A DNA stretch of 64,000 nucleotides from Salinisphaera japonica YTM-1. GTDB lineage: Bacteria; Pseudomonadota; Gammaproteobacteria; Nevskiales; Salinisphaeraceae. The stretch covers positions 208,409 to 272,408 of the forward strand of contig NZ_AYKG01000001.1 of NCBI RefSeq assembly GCF_003788585.1, in the 5' to 3' direction. The notes under the pieces were generated by a model that was not told the DNA's origin, searched no databases, and worked only from the letters and a program-made list of their open reading frames with translations. Position numbers and translations under genes: made by a program. Positions within the stretch are counted from its first letter, which is position 1. Every line of letters begins with the position of its first letter. Shown one piece after another: positions 44,584 to 53,710 of this stretch.

Positions 44584-45078
44584 TCAAGGCGTTTCGATCG
44601 ATGTGTCTTGTGGGTCCGGCACGCCGGCCGTATGCGGAGTCGGCAACTCGTGATTGGCATCCTGGCAGCTGGCACACAGCCCCCAGAACACGATTTCAGC
44701 CTCATCGACGATGAAACCGTGGCCATGGCCCGGGCTTAGACACGGCGCCTGCCCGGTATGGCAATCCAGATCCACGATACGGCTACATTGACGACATACC
44801 AGATGATGATGGTTATCACCGGTACGCCGTTCAAACCGTGCCGGATGACCGGCCGGCTTGATCTGACGCACAAGTTCCACATCAACACAGGCAGATAAGA
44901 CGTCGTAGACCGCCTGTTTCGAGATCGTGCCGAGCGTATCGGCCACGCCGCGATGTACGTCATCCACTGTGGCGTGCGGACGCCCGCCGAGCCATTCGAG
45001 GATAGCGCGCCTCGGTGCCGTGACCCGAAGGCCACGATCACGCAGGGCAACACGGATGTCGGTATCGATCTCTTTCAT
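44584..45078 (-). CDS. Fur-family regulator preceding katG (FurA/PerR-like)
   Basis: The protein has 164 residues: an N-terminal winged helix ([20 protein letters not shown] then [20 protein letters not shown]) and a C-terminal metal domain with [19 protein letters not shown] and FWGLCASCQ. Both CxxC pairs that bind structural zinc are present. Its place just upstream of katG on the same strand suggests a peroxide- or iron-sensing repressor of the fur-katG operon. An inverted repeat upstream (45104-45118) may be its own operator. Confidence 0.9.
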   Translation of the reverse strand: MKEIDTDIRVALRDRGLRVTAPRRAILEWLGGRPHATVDDVHRGVADTLGTISKQAVYDVLSACVDVELVRQIKPAGHPARFERRTGDNHHHLVCRQCSRIVDLDCHTGQAPCLSPGHGHGFIVDEAEIVFWGLCASCQDANHELPTPHTAGVPDPQDTSIETP

Positions 45079-45103
45079 CGCAGGTCCGATGATTGGGCAT
45101 TAA

Positions 45104-45118
45104 CTTGAACCAGTCAAG
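45104..45118. promoter_or_regulatory. Inverted repeat upstream of fur-katG (candidate operator)
   Basis: CTTGA and TCAAG pair around ACCAG, 25 bp upstream of the fur-type start codon, in a locally AT-richer promoter stretch (45095-45160) that also contains TAGTCTTGATAGG. The arms are short, so the assignment as a Fur-type autoregulatory site is tentative. Confidence 0.4.
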
Positions 45119-45243
45119 ATTAGCCTGGACATGATAATCGATAGTCTTGATAGGCTTTGCCAATAAGTTTCGAACGACGACACGCCGGTTATCCGATCGT
45201 CACACTGACAGGGCCGGATGACGCGTCGATGACGCGTCGCGCC

Positions 45244-46281
45244 TTATCCTTGGGTGCCGCGGGCGACGATGCGTTCGGCCAGCGCGTGCACCGAGCACGG
45301 CGCACTGCCTTCGGCCTTGTTGTTGATGGTCACAAAGACCGGCTGGCCGGCCCGGGCGGTCCCGGCTGCCACCCGAGCGATCTGCTCGCGTGTTGTCTCG
45401 TCGGCGTCCACCAGTTTGTCGAACGGGGCATAGTCGGCGCGGGCGCGCTCATAGCCGTGCACGCCATGTTTCATGTTCAGATTCCAGCGGCAGACAAACG
45501 GCCCGGGCCATAGGCGACGCAGGATCGGCAGCTGCTCGTCGATCGGCGGCAGGCGCGGATGCAGCCCCAGGCAATAGGTCGCGCCCACGTCAGCCAGTGC
45601 AGCAATGAACCGCGGGCCCAGCCATTCGCGATCACGCACCTCGACCGCCAGCACGCTATCCGGCACGTGCTCACGCACCCGCGCGACTGCGGTCAGCATG
45701 GCGTGCAGGCGATCGATCGTCGCATCAATCTGGGCAATCGCATCACGCATGAGCGGGCTGAACTGGAACACCAGTGCGCCCAGTCGTGTTGCCAGCCCCT
45801 CGGCCGCCGGCTCGGCGCACAGGCGCCATGCTTGTTCCGGACTTAGAAAATCCGGGTTGACCGCCCGGCCCTTGCCGCCCGTGCCTCGAATCAGGCTGTC
45901 GGTCACCTGCGCCGGGGCCTTGACCACATAGCGGAAATTCGACGGTACGGCCTCGCCGTAGGCGCGATACTGCTCGGCGGTCAACGGTTGATAAAACGCA
46001 CGATCCAGACTGACGGCCCCGAACAGCGGGTGCCGGGCATAGGCGGCGATACCTTTTTGCGAGAGCATCTTGTCTGTGTAGTGACCGTCCCAGACCAGAT
46101 TCTGCCAGCCCGGAAAATTCCAGGATGACGTGCCCAGCCGTACGCTGGCCGGCAAACGACGGCCCAGCGCATGGATGGTCTCATCCTGGCGTGCCGCACC
46201 GACGGCCGTCGGCGGTGGTGCGGGCTCGGTATCGGGAAATAACGAGCCGCTGGCCGGCGCGGGGCCTGTCTCGGCGGCCAT
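45244..46281 (-). CDS. DUF72 (YecE-like) TIM-barrel protein
   Basis: The 345-residue protein carries the DUF72 pattern: VRLGTSSWNFPGWQNLVW (about residues 47-64), a variable barrel with NFRYVVKAPAQVTDSL, LGALVFQFSPLMRD, VLAVEVRDREWLG and the final PVFVTINNKAEGSAP. The function of the family is unknown. The first 40 residues are a Pro/Ala-rich extension. It is 4 bp downstream of the DUF3144 gene and so is in the same operon. Confidence 0.9.
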   Translation of the reverse strand: MAAETGPAPASGSLFPDTEPAPPPTAVGAARQDETIHALGRRLPASVRLGTSSWNFPGWQNLVWDGHYTDKMLSQKGIAAYARHPLFGAVSLDRAFYQPLTAEQYRAYGEAVPSNFRYVVKAPAQVTDSLIRGTGGKGRAVNPDFLSPEQAWRLCAEPAAEGLATRLGALVFQFSPLMRDAIAQIDATIDRLHAMLTAVARVREHVPDSVLAVEVRDREWLGPRFIAALADVGATYCLGLHPRLPPIDEQLPILRRLWPGPFVCRWNLNMKHGVHGYERARADYAPFDKLVDADETTREQIARVAAGTARAGQPVFVTINNKAEGSAPCSVHALAERIVARGTQG

Positions 46282-46285
46282 CGCG

Positions 46286-46609
46286 TCAGTCGCTATCGTC
46301 GGCCGGGCCGTCGGCGGGCCCGTCGCGACCGGTATAACGCTCGAAGTGCTTCATGCACTCGTCCAGATGATCCTCGAACATCTTGCGATATTGCGAGGTG
46401 AAATAGTTCACCGCGTTTTCGCGCTCGGCGGCCAGCTGTTCGCGGTCTTCGACGGTGGCTGCCACCTGAAAGGCATTGAAGCGCGCGGTGGCATACATGG
46501 CCGAGGCACTGACCTGGCCGGTGGGCACTTCACTGGCCTGGCGGTTCAATACGTCGATGAGCGTATCGGCCCGGGCCCGAAACGCCGGTGTGAGTTGGTT
46601 GTCACTCAT
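46286..46609 (-). CDS. DUF3144 domain protein
   Basis: The protein has 107 residues, all helical, with the family pattern SASAMYATARFNAFQVA, ENAVNYFTSQYRKMFEDHLD and a short acidic tail. No function is known. It lies directly ahead of the DUF72 gene with a 4-bp gap. The upstream NDH-2-like gene is 91 bp away on the same strand. Confidence 0.86.
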   Translation of the reverse strand: MSDNQLTPAFRARADTLIDVLNRQASEVPTGQVSASAMYATARFNAFQVAATVEDREQLAAERENAVNYFTSQYRKMFEDHLDECMKHFERYTGRDGPADGPADDSD

Positions 46610-46700
46610 AGAAAACGAGGCGTGATGGAAAAAGGACGCGACAGGTTAGCGAATTCTGTCGCGTGGGTCGCCGGTCCCTGTTACCCGGAAAACTCGATGA

Positions 46701-47942
46701 TCAAGCGTGTCGAGCGCGCAGCGCATCGAAGAAATCGCCGGCCGCGCCTTCGACGGTGGCCCGCGTGCCCAGCAGCACCCATTGATGCTGACGCTCCAGC
46801 GCGCGATACGCGGCATGCGAGACATGCCCGTGAATACGGATAGCATCGGCCCGTGGCCCGCGGATAAGTCCCAGATCCCCGCCATCGCCAAACGACATGA
46901 GCACGCCCTTGTCCTTGAACACGAAGCCCTTCGGCGTGTCGCCGTCGAGATACGCCATGATTTGCGGCGCCAGATGCTCAGCCTGCTGGCTGGCGACCTG
47001 AGCCGTGGCCGGCCACGGATTATCGTCGTGTACGCAGCAATCGCCCAGCGCGAAGATATCGGCGTGCGCCACGCTCTGCAGGGTCTTACCAACCCGCCAC
47101 TGTTGCTTGTCGTTCGTGGCCAGCCGCTGATCGTGCGCGGCCAGCGGCGGGCCGACACGCCCGGCCGCCCATACCGTCATATCGCTGTCCAGACGCGTGC
47201 CGTCCTCGGTGACCACGCCGTCGGCCTCGACCCCGGCGATGGTCTGGCCGGTATGAATCGTCACCCCCAGTCCTTCCAGCCGGGTGCGTGCGCCACGCCG
47301 GGTCGGCGCATCGTCGAAGCCGGGCATGAACGTGGCGCTGGCCTCGACGAGATGGATCGCCAGGGTCTGGGCGCTCGTCGTATCGGCTCTGGCCACCACA
47401 TCTGCATGGCTGGCCAGATAACCGGCAAGTTCCACGCCCGTCAGCCCGGTGCCCACGATGACCACCTGGGCCGCCCGCGGCGGCGTCTGGGCGGCCGCAT
47501 CGTCCAACGCCTTAGTGAAGCGCTTGTACAACGCCTCGGCATCGGGCGAACGATCCAGCATGAGCGCATGCTCAGCCACACCGTCCACGCCCAGATCGGG
47601 CGTTACACCGCCCAGCGCCAGCACGAGCACGCGGTAGTCGCGCTCATGGCGGGCCTCGCCGACAGCGAGTGCGATGGTTTTCGCGGTGGGATCGATATCG
47701 GTAAGCGCGGCCTGCTCGAATACGAATCCCCAACGCTCGGCAAGATCGCGATAACGGATTTCACCCAGCTCGCCGCGGGCCGCTCCGGCTGCCAACTCGT
47801 GCAGGCGGGGTTTCCAGACATGCGTGGGGGCCTGGTCAATCAGGCGCACACGGGCACAGCCCGCACGAGCCAGGCGCACGGCCAGTTCGGCCCCACCGGC
47901 TCCACCGCCGACGATGATCACGTCGCTATCTTGTTCACGCAT
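46701..47942 (-). CDS. NAD(P)/FAD-dependent oxidoreductase (NDH-2-like)
   Basis: This 413-residue flavoprotein has two dinucleotide folds: VIIVGGGAGGAELAVRLA (FAD, N-terminus) and VVIVGTGLTGVELAGYLA (NADH, about residue 160), plus LGGVTPDLGVDGV and HADIFALGDCCVHDDNPWPA (the conserved GD motif, about 295), then ASQQAEHLAPQI. The pattern and KGFVFKDKGVLMSFGD are those of type II NADH dehydrogenases. There is no transmembrane helix. It would pass electrons from NADH to quinone. A strong AAGGTAAGCG ribosome site precedes the start. Confidence 0.88.
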   Translation of the reverse strand: MREQDSDVIIVGGGAGGAELAVRLARAGCARVRLIDQAPTHVWKPRLHELAAGAARGELGEIRYRDLAERWGFVFEQAALTDIDPTAKTIALAVGEARHERDYRVLVLALGGVTPDLGVDGVAEHALMLDRSPDAEALYKRFTKALDDAAAQTPPRAAQVVIVGTGLTGVELAGYLASHADVVARADTTSAQTLAIHLVEASATFMPGFDDAPTRRGARTRLEGLGVTIHTGQTIAGVEADGVVTEDGTRLDSDMTVWAAGRVGPPLAAHDQRLATNDKQQWRVGKTLQSVAHADIFALGDCCVHDDNPWPATAQVASQQAEHLAPQIMAYLDGDTPKGFVFKDKGVLMSFGDGGDLGLIRGPRADAIRIHGHVSHAAYRALERQHQWVLLGTRATVEGAAGDFFDALRARHA

Positions 47943-47989
47943 CGCTTACCTTTTCGACTCTGCTCAACGAACGACATATGAGACACAGA

Positions 47990-49030
47990 TTAGCGCCTGC
48001 GCGGCTCGATCACATGATCCAGGCGCAGATGCTCGATCATGGGATCGTCGGCGTTGGCGATGAGCGTGGTTTCGGCGATGACATAGGCCCGCCCGGTGAT
48101 CGTGTTCTTCACCACTTGACGTGTACCCACTGTTTCCCGCGCCACGAACTCACCGATGAAGCGCGTATGGCGCAGGGATTCGGTTTCCAGGCGATCGCCC
48201 GGCTCGATCAACCCTTGATGATTCATGAGCGCCAGGCGCGCGGATGTGCCCGTGCCGGTGGTACTGCGACAGATCACCCCCGGATGCACATAGGTCGCCG
48301 AACGGGCGCGATGATAGCCCGGCGCCAGCGTCTCCACCGGCCCCATGAAATGCAGGAACGGGAGCGGGCCGACATCGCCGAGCGTGTCGTGCACGAACGA
48401 GTGCGCACGCCGAATCGCCTCGACGATGGCATGGGCGGTTTCGGCAAGCTGGCGCTCCTCGGCGGCCACGAGCGAAAAACCCAGCATCTCGGCATCAACC
48501 AGCGCATAGAAACCGCCGCTGTAGGCCACGTGGTACGTCACGCGGCCAATGCCCGGCACATCGATTTCGGCATCCACGGTGTCGATATAGCTCGGCAGAC
48601 CCTCACAGGTCACCGAGCGCACGACATCGTTTTCCACGACCGCGCTGACCTCGACCCGGCCGGCCGGTGCCTCGAGCACGAAGCATTGCTCGCCCTCCTG
48701 TTTCTCCACCAGGCCAGCTTCGAGCACTGCGGTGGCCGTACATAATGTGTTCGACCCGGAATAGATGGGATACCCCATGACTTCCATGATCACGTAGCCG
48801 GCCACGGCGTCCGGCTGGCTGGGGGGCACGATCAGATCGACCGACATTTCGGGAATGCCGTTGGGCTCTTCCAGCAGCAGTCGGCGCAGGTCATCGGCGT
48901 GATCGCGCAGATACACCATCTGCTCGCGCACATTGGCGCCGGGCAAGGCTTTCACGCCGCCTAGAACGATGCGCGAGACATCGCCCCCGGCATGGGTATC
49001 CATCACGCGCAGGGCGTATTGTTGGGTCAT
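47990..49030 (-). CDS. Proline racemase-superfamily enzyme (hydroxyproline epimerase/dehydratase type)
   Basis: The 346-residue protein has the two-lobe proline racemase fold: RVMDTHAGGDVSRIVLGG, GYVIMEVMGYPIYSGSNTLC, and HPGVICRSTTGTGTSARLAL. The positions of the two catalytic Cys read Ser (YSGSN, where the family often has MCGHN) and Thr (STTGTG, where SPCGTG is usual). A second-site Thr is known from trans-3-hydroxyproline dehydratases; with Ser at the first site, activity is unclear. The start at 49030 overlaps the stop of the upstream oxidoreductase (ATGA), so the two are translationally coupled. The likely substrates are proline or hydroxyproline isomers. Confidence 0.85.
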   Translation of the reverse strand: MTQQYALRVMDTHAGGDVSRIVLGGVKALPGANVREQMVYLRDHADDLRRLLLEEPNGIPEMSVDLIVPPSQPDAVAGYVIMEVMGYPIYSGSNTLCTATAVLEAGLVEKQEGEQCFVLEAPAGRVEVSAVVENDVVRSVTCEGLPSYIDTVDAEIDVPGIGRVTYHVAYSGGFYALVDAEMLGFSLVAAEERQLAETAHAIVEAIRRAHSFVHDTLGDVGPLPFLHFMGPVETLAPGYHRARSATYVHPGVICRSTTGTGTSARLALMNHQGLIEPGDRLETESLRHTRFIGEFVARETVGTRQVVKNTITGRAYVIAETTLIANADDPMIEHLRLDHVIEPRRR

Positions 49031-50223
49031 GTGGCGGATCCTGTGGCGGGTGTCGTAAGCAAACTGTCCGGGGTATCGATCGCGAAACGCGCGCCGTGCG
49101 CGGCCCACTCGCTGTCGGGCACCACCACGATCTTGCCCAGATAAGCGCTGCCGCGGCTGACGAAGTAGCGCTCGCAGGCATGCAGCTCGGACAGGCGAAA
49201 CGCCCCGTGCAGTACCGGCTTGAGCCGGCCGTCGCGAATCCAGGCCACGAGTTGGCGGGCCTCGTTCGGCGTGCCGTGCGAAACCCCGAATATCTGCACC
49301 TGATACAGATAGATCACGGTCCAGAGCAGCTCGGAGACGTTGTTTTCCGAAGCCCCGGCGATCGACAGGCGCGGATAGCTCTGTCGCTGTGACATATCAA
49401 AGGTCATGGCCTGGATGAAGCGCGGCGTGGCGGTCCCGCCGACCAGATCCATCACGGCATCGATCGGCGCGCCGCCGGTGGCCGTGCGTACCTGTTCCAC
49501 GAAGTCCGTAGTGTCGTGGCGATCAAACACATGGGCCGCGCCCAGCGCCAACAACGGCTCGGCCTTGTCGGCCGTCGACAAGGCATACGGCACGGCCCCG
49601 ACGATCCGACACAGCTGAATGAGCGCGGTGCCCACACCGCCGCTGGCCCCGGTGACCAGCACCCGCTCACCGGCGGTGATGTTCGCACTCGTCATCATGT
49701 GATACGCCGTCTGGTACGAGCACATGCCAAGCGCGGCCAGTTCGGCATCGGCCAGATCGGTGTTGGTGATCTCGTGGAACTGTGCCGCCGGGACGACCAC
49801 ATATTCGGCAAAACCGCCGTCTGCCCCGTGGCCGTAGTAATCCGGCAAGAGATTGATATCGTCGCGCTCGCTGGCGTAGATATTGAAATCCACCAGGCCG
49901 CGCTCCCCGATCCGCTCCGGCGCGACGCCTTCGCCGCAGGCCACGATACGGCCCACGATGTCCGCGCCCTGTATTCGCGGGAACGTCAGGGTCGGCGTGC
50001 CGCCGATGGCAAACGAGGTGGTATCCGCCTTGTCCTTGGTGGGATACAACCCTTCGCGGGCCTTGCGATCGGTGTTGTTCTTGGCTGTCGCGCTCACTTC
50101 GACCAGGACCTGGCCTGCGCCCGGTTCCGGTACGGCCACGTCATCGCGAAGGACCAGCTGATCAAGCCCGCCGTGCCCCATCAATTGAAAGGCCGACATG
50201 GTTTTTGCAGAAATTACAGACAT
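49027..50223 (-). CDS. Zinc-less MDR quinone oxidoreductase-like protein
   Basis: The protein has about 398 residues. The MDR domains are seen in PGAGQVLVEVSATAKNNTDR, PRIQGADIVGRIVACGEGV, and the NADPH fold RVLVTGASGGVGTALIQLC with TADKAEPLLALGAAHVFDR. The typical zinc cysteines are missing, as in quinone oxidoreductases. There is an unusual insert ALGMCSYQTAYHMMTSANIT before the Rossmann fold. The start may be 50223 or 50199; no clear ribosome site decides. It is the first gene of the run that continues through the racemase-family gene. Confidence 0.83.
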   Translation of the reverse strand: MSVISAKTMSAFQLMGHGGLDQLVLRDDVAVPEPGAGQVLVEVSATAKNNTDRKAREGLYPTKDKADTTSFAIGGTPTLTFPRIQGADIVGRIVACGEGVAPERIGERGLVDFNIYASERDDINLLPDYYGHGADGGFAEYVVVPAAQFHEITNTDLADAELAALGMCSYQTAYHMMTSANITAGERVLVTGASGGVGTALIQLCRIVGAVPYALSTADKAEPLLALGAAHVFDRHDTTDFVEQVRTATGGAPIDAVMDLVGGTATPRFIQAMTFDMSQRQSYPRLSIAGASENNVSELLWTVIYLYQVQIFGVSHGTPNEARQLVAWIRDGRLKPVLHGAFRLSELHACERYFVSRGSAYLGKIVVVPDSEWAAHGARFAIDTPDSLLTTPATGSAT

Positions 50224-50359
50224 AGATCGATACACGTGCCAACAGCCCGCTCATGGTAGGGCCTTGCGAGACAGGACACGAACGATCACGACGAATTTTC
50301 ACGATCCGGCCACCCGAGCCCGTTATGGTACGAAACCGTTCGCGATTCTTCACTGCCCC

Positions 50360-51163
50360 ATGCCGCATCTATTTACCAACCGCCCGCGTGCCGCGCGCCA
50401 TTACGGAAACGACGACGAGATTGATATCGGCCAGCTCTGGGAAACCAAGAACTCTCTGCTTTATGAGCTTGGCGGCGTCCTGTTCATCGTGGGCAGCGTG
50501 TTGTTCTTCCCGCGTTTCGAGGCCTGGAAGGACATCGGGGCGTGGCTTTTCTTCGTCGGCTCGTTGGTCTACCTGGCCGTGCTGATCGACGACCTGGTCG
50601 AGGTCACTCACTTCTGGCCCCGGGTCAAGCCGTTATCGATCAGCCGGCTGCTCGAGGCGTGCGCACTGTGGAATTACATCATCGGCACGCTGCTGTTCAC
50701 CGTGGGCAGCCTGTTCTTTCTCTCCTGGTGGCACTGGTTCACGCTGGGGGCCTGGTGTTTCGTGATCGGCTCGGCCCTGTTTGTGGCCGGCGCCTGTCTG
50801 AACGCGCTGATGATCATCCGGGCGTCGTCGGTCATTACGCTCCAGATGATGAACGTGATCGCGGTGACCTTCATAACGGGCTCTCTGCTGTTTCTGATCG
50901 CTTCAATCCCGTATCTGTGGCAACTGGAAAGCGCGGCCGATGAGGCCACGGTGCTGGCGTATCTGGCCTGGCAGTACCTGATCGGCAGCGTGTTGTTTCT
51001 CGTGGGCGGCATCATCAATCATCGCCGCTCGCGCCTGGTCAGCCGGCATCGCAAGGACGCCATCGCCAAGGATCCCGAGGCCGACGCACGGCTCATGTCG
51101 TTCATGCGCGGCGAAATCGACGAGTACGAATTCGAACGCCTGACGCCAAAACCGCGGCCTTGA
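50360..51163 (+). CDS. Membrane protein with three YrhK-type hairpins
   Basis: From the ATG at 50360 the product has 267 residues. Three similar units can be seen, each a pair of membrane helices with a YELGG/WNYIIG/WQYLIG start: LLYELGGVLFIVGSVLFF, LWNYIIGTLLFTVGSLFF and AWQYLIGSVLFLVGGI. This is the YrhK-like pattern. The C-terminal 45 residues are soluble and charged. No transport or enzyme motif is visible. It is divergent from the quinone oxidoreductase gene. Confidence 0.78.
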   Translation: MPHLFTNRPRAARHYGNDDEIDIGQLWETKNSLLYELGGVLFIVGSVLFFPRFEAWKDIGAWLFFVGSLVYLAVLIDDLVEVTHFWPRVKPLSISRLLEACALWNYIIGTLLFTVGSLFFLSWWHWFTLGAWCFVIGSALFVAGACLNALMIIRASSVITLQMMNVIAVTFITGSLLFLIASIPYLWQLESAADEATVLAYLAWQYLIGSVLFLVGGIINHRRSRLVSRHRKDAIAKDPEADARLMSFMRGEIDEYEFERLTPKPRP

Positions 51164-51342
51164 ACGACAACAGATAAAAGATAAACCGCACCGTGGGCCT
51201 CCTGGAGCCCACGGATGCGCCGGTTATTTGACGCAGCGCCCCGTAACGACGCCATATTCGCCCGGCCAGGGCTTGCCGCCGGCGGGTGCGCTCGGTGGGC
51301 TATCAGCGTCCCGAAACGCCAGGCGGCATGCCGCGTGGGCGC

Positions 51343-51711
51343 TCACTCCGGGGCACGGGGCTGTGTGGCCCACCAGATACACACGATCAGCGCCAGCTGG
51401 AGCGGCAGGCGCAACACCAGCGCCCAATACGGAATCGCCGGGAACGCTTGCGCATGCAGCAACATATGGATATTGGCCGGCGTGACGGCCACGGTGAGCG
51501 CGATCAACCCCCACCCGGCCCAGCGGCGCGTGCGGCGAAAGAGTAGCGCCGCCGCGCCGAGCAGTTCGAGCGCCCCGCTTGCCAGCACCAGCGTGCGATG
51601 CGCGGGCAGCCAGACCGGCACGATCATCATCTCGAGTTCCGTGGCCACAAAGTGGGCGATACCGCCCAGGAAAAACCAAGCGAACACGAACACCAGCGCC
51701 AGGCGCCGCAT
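51343..51711 (-). CDS. DoxX-family membrane protein
   Basis: This 122-residue protein has four hydrophobic helices: LALVFVFAWFFLGGIAHFVA, LVLASGALELLGAAALLF, WAGWGLIALTVAVTPANIHM and LVLRLPLQLALIVCIWWA. The helix with GALELLGA and the conserved NIHML are typical of DoxX-like proteins. I start at 51711 (MRRLALVFVFAW), since the longer frame (to 51807) overlaps the DUF2252 gene. Function in this subgroup is unknown. It lies 25 bp downstream of the DUF2252 gene. Confidence 0.83.
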   Translation of the reverse strand: MRRLALVFVFAWFFLGGIAHFVATELEMMIVPVWLPAHRTLVLASGALELLGAAALLFRRTRRWAGWGLIALTVAVTPANIHMLLHAQAFPAIPYWALVLRLPLQLALIVCIWWATQPRAPE

Positions 51712-51736
51712 TGGTGTCAAAACTGAGCTGTCACGA

Positions 51737-53245
51737 TCAGCCGTGGATAATATCAAGCTGGGAGAACGCGCCGCGGGCGTGATCGGCCTGAAACATGGCG
51801 TGGTCACGCGTCACGCGCGCGGCAGCTTCTTCGGCAAACTCGATCATGTCGGCGATGAAAAGCTCGGGCGGGCCCATCGCCTCGATGATGTCGGGCTCGA
51901 TATCACGGGTGATATTGCCGGATTCATCGGACAACGCATGCACGCGTGCCAGCACGCGGCCACAGATGCCGGCATAGGTTTTCCACTGGTTCTTGGACAG
52001 ATCGTCCAGATCGATATCGTCTCGATACGGCGCCCGTTCGCGCGTCATGTAGCTCAGGCCCTCGAAGTCGATATGGCCATAGAAGCGATCGCCGCGCACC
52101 AGATGCACGGCCTGGGCATGGCTGATGCGCTCCCCGCGCGTGTTCTTTTCATAGGAGGACGGCGGCACCAGGCCCGACAACGCGGAATGGCGCGCCTGCT
52201 TGTACTCGAGAATCAGATCATCACTGCCATCGGCCTGCGGGCCCTCGATAAGCACGTAATAGCGGTTCAAGCCCAGCGAGGCCGTGCCCTGGCCGCGTCG
52301 CAGGGCGACGTCCTTGACCCGCATGCCCTGGGCCCGCAGCGGCACGGTGATATCGTTGTCCTTGACCAGCCGGTCGGTGATCGCCTGAAACTCATCGCGC
52401 CGAGCGGTGATCGGCACCAGTTCGTCGGTCGCTCGAAAACCGGTCTTCGGTTCGTTGAGATAGTCCTCGACCAGCCACTCGGCACGGCTTTCCTGGGCGT
52501 TTTCGATCAGCTTGCGGATCAGCTTGGGCGCATTGTCCAGGCGCATCTCCTCATCCTGCTCGGTGCCCTCGCGCGCCAGGCGATTCATGTCCTCGACATA
52601 GCCTTTCACGAAGTGCTTGACCACCTTGCGCTGATGCTTGGCCGATAGCTCGCCCTCGGTCGCGGCCGCGATCATGAACCCCGTGGCCCCGCGTTTGATG
52701 TCCCAGGTGAACGGGGCGTAATAAGCCTCGTCGAAATCGTTCACGCTGAAAATAGGCACGTTGTTCATGTTCGGCATCACACCGAAGTTTTCCGGGTGCA
52801 CATCGCCCAGCGCCAACACCGTGGGCATCCACGCATCGTCGCCGGCCATGTCCCGGTAGAACAGCAGTGCGGTGCCGCGGAAGAACGAGAACAACGAATC
52901 CGCCAACGTATCGAACTTCACCGTGGCATCGTCGGCATCCGCGGCGATCCGCGTGGTGTGGTCTTCTCGCAGGCACTGGCGTACGTGCTGTCGCCGATCA
53001 TGGCCGGTCAACACGCGCGGGCGCAGCACGAACTCGCCGTCGGCGACCTGCTCGGCCAGGTGACGAAACGCCGCCACACGTGAGCCGATCCGGCGCGCTG
53101 GCGCCTCGGCCTGACCCGGCCCGCCGTCGCGGCCGGCCAGAACCGCCACGAGCTCGTCCTTGCTCATCGCCGAGCGCCCCGGCACATCCAGCGCCTGTGC
53201 CCGCTCATAAAGTGCCTGGCGCGTCTGTGCCTTCAAATCGGTCAT
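51737..53245 (-). CDS. DUF2252 protein
   Basis: The 502-residue protein has the DUF2252 pattern: RVLTGHDRRQHVRQCLRED, FRGTALLFYRDMAGDDAW, LALGDVHPENFGVMPN, FSVNDFDEAYYAPFTWDIKR, DLILEYKQARHSALSGL and VLARVHALS. The family resembles protein/sugar kinase folds: GDVHPENFG is like the catalytic HxD loop, NDFDEA like a metal-binding DFD. Function is not known. The start at 53245 has GAGGGGGA upstream and an N-terminal SAP-like helical region. It is the first gene of a unit with the DoxX gene. Confidence 0.88.
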   Translation of the reverse strand: MTDLKAQTRQALYERAQALDVPGRSAMSKDELVAVLAGRDGGPGQAEAPARRIGSRVAAFRHLAEQVADGEFVLRPRVLTGHDRRQHVRQCLREDHTTRIAADADDATVKFDTLADSLFSFFRGTALLFYRDMAGDDAWMPTVLALGDVHPENFGVMPNMNNVPIFSVNDFDEAYYAPFTWDIKRGATGFMIAAATEGELSAKHQRKVVKHFVKGYVEDMNRLAREGTEQDEEMRLDNAPKLIRKLIENAQESRAEWLVEDYLNEPKTGFRATDELVPITARRDEFQAITDRLVKDNDITVPLRAQGMRVKDVALRRGQGTASLGLNRYYVLIEGPQADGSDDLILEYKQARHSALSGLVPPSSYEKNTRGERISHAQAVHLVRGDRFYGHIDFEGLSYMTRERAPYRDDIDLDDLSKNQWKTYAGICGRVLARVHALSDESGNITRDIEPDIIEAMGPPELFIADMIEFAEEAAARVTRDHAMFQADHARGAFSQLDIIHG

Positions 53246-53710
53246 CGACAAATCCCCCTCGGGCCAGCGCCGCAACAGGCACTGGCAATACGTGTGGCAT
53301 CAATATGCCGCATCCACACGCTGGCTGGCGATCATCGGCACAAAAGCTGCCCGCACGGCCAAGATCCCGGCGGCCACGAGCCAGCCGGGACGACGTGCAA
53401 ACACAACGACCAAGACATCGCGCGGCACAACGTGCCGGCATACCAGCGGCCAAAGCCGCACCAAGACACGGCATGGCGAATACGGCACAGCCATGTCACA
53501 CCCGCCCGCCGCACGGACAACACGCCACACCTGATCGACCAGCCACGGCGGGCGGCTCCTCGGCTTGTCTACGTTGCGGGGCAAGCCACGGGTGGGTCTG
53601 GTCTTGTCCTTGGCTTGCCACGCGATGCGACTGCCCGTTTGTCCGGCACCTGGCGCAGCCACACCCGCTGTATCTTACGACGAGACGCTTCGCCGCGCCG
53701 CCCCCGACGC
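53246..53710. other. Intergenic stretch without a supported gene
   Basis: About 465 bp separate DUF2252 from rlpA on the same strand. A minus-strand frame (53300-53662) contains a hydrophobic stretch but is Arg-rich, has no ribosome site and matches no family I know. I see no RNA gene or repeat. Confidence 0.4.

Noticed and set aside
46707..47981. 424-residue plus-strand frame
   Set aside because: Antisense of the NDH-2-like gene, whose minus-strand motifs are clear.
53300..53662. 120-residue minus-strand frame with a hydrophobic part
   Set aside because: Arg-rich, without ribosome site or recognisable family; competing frames on both strands are equally open.
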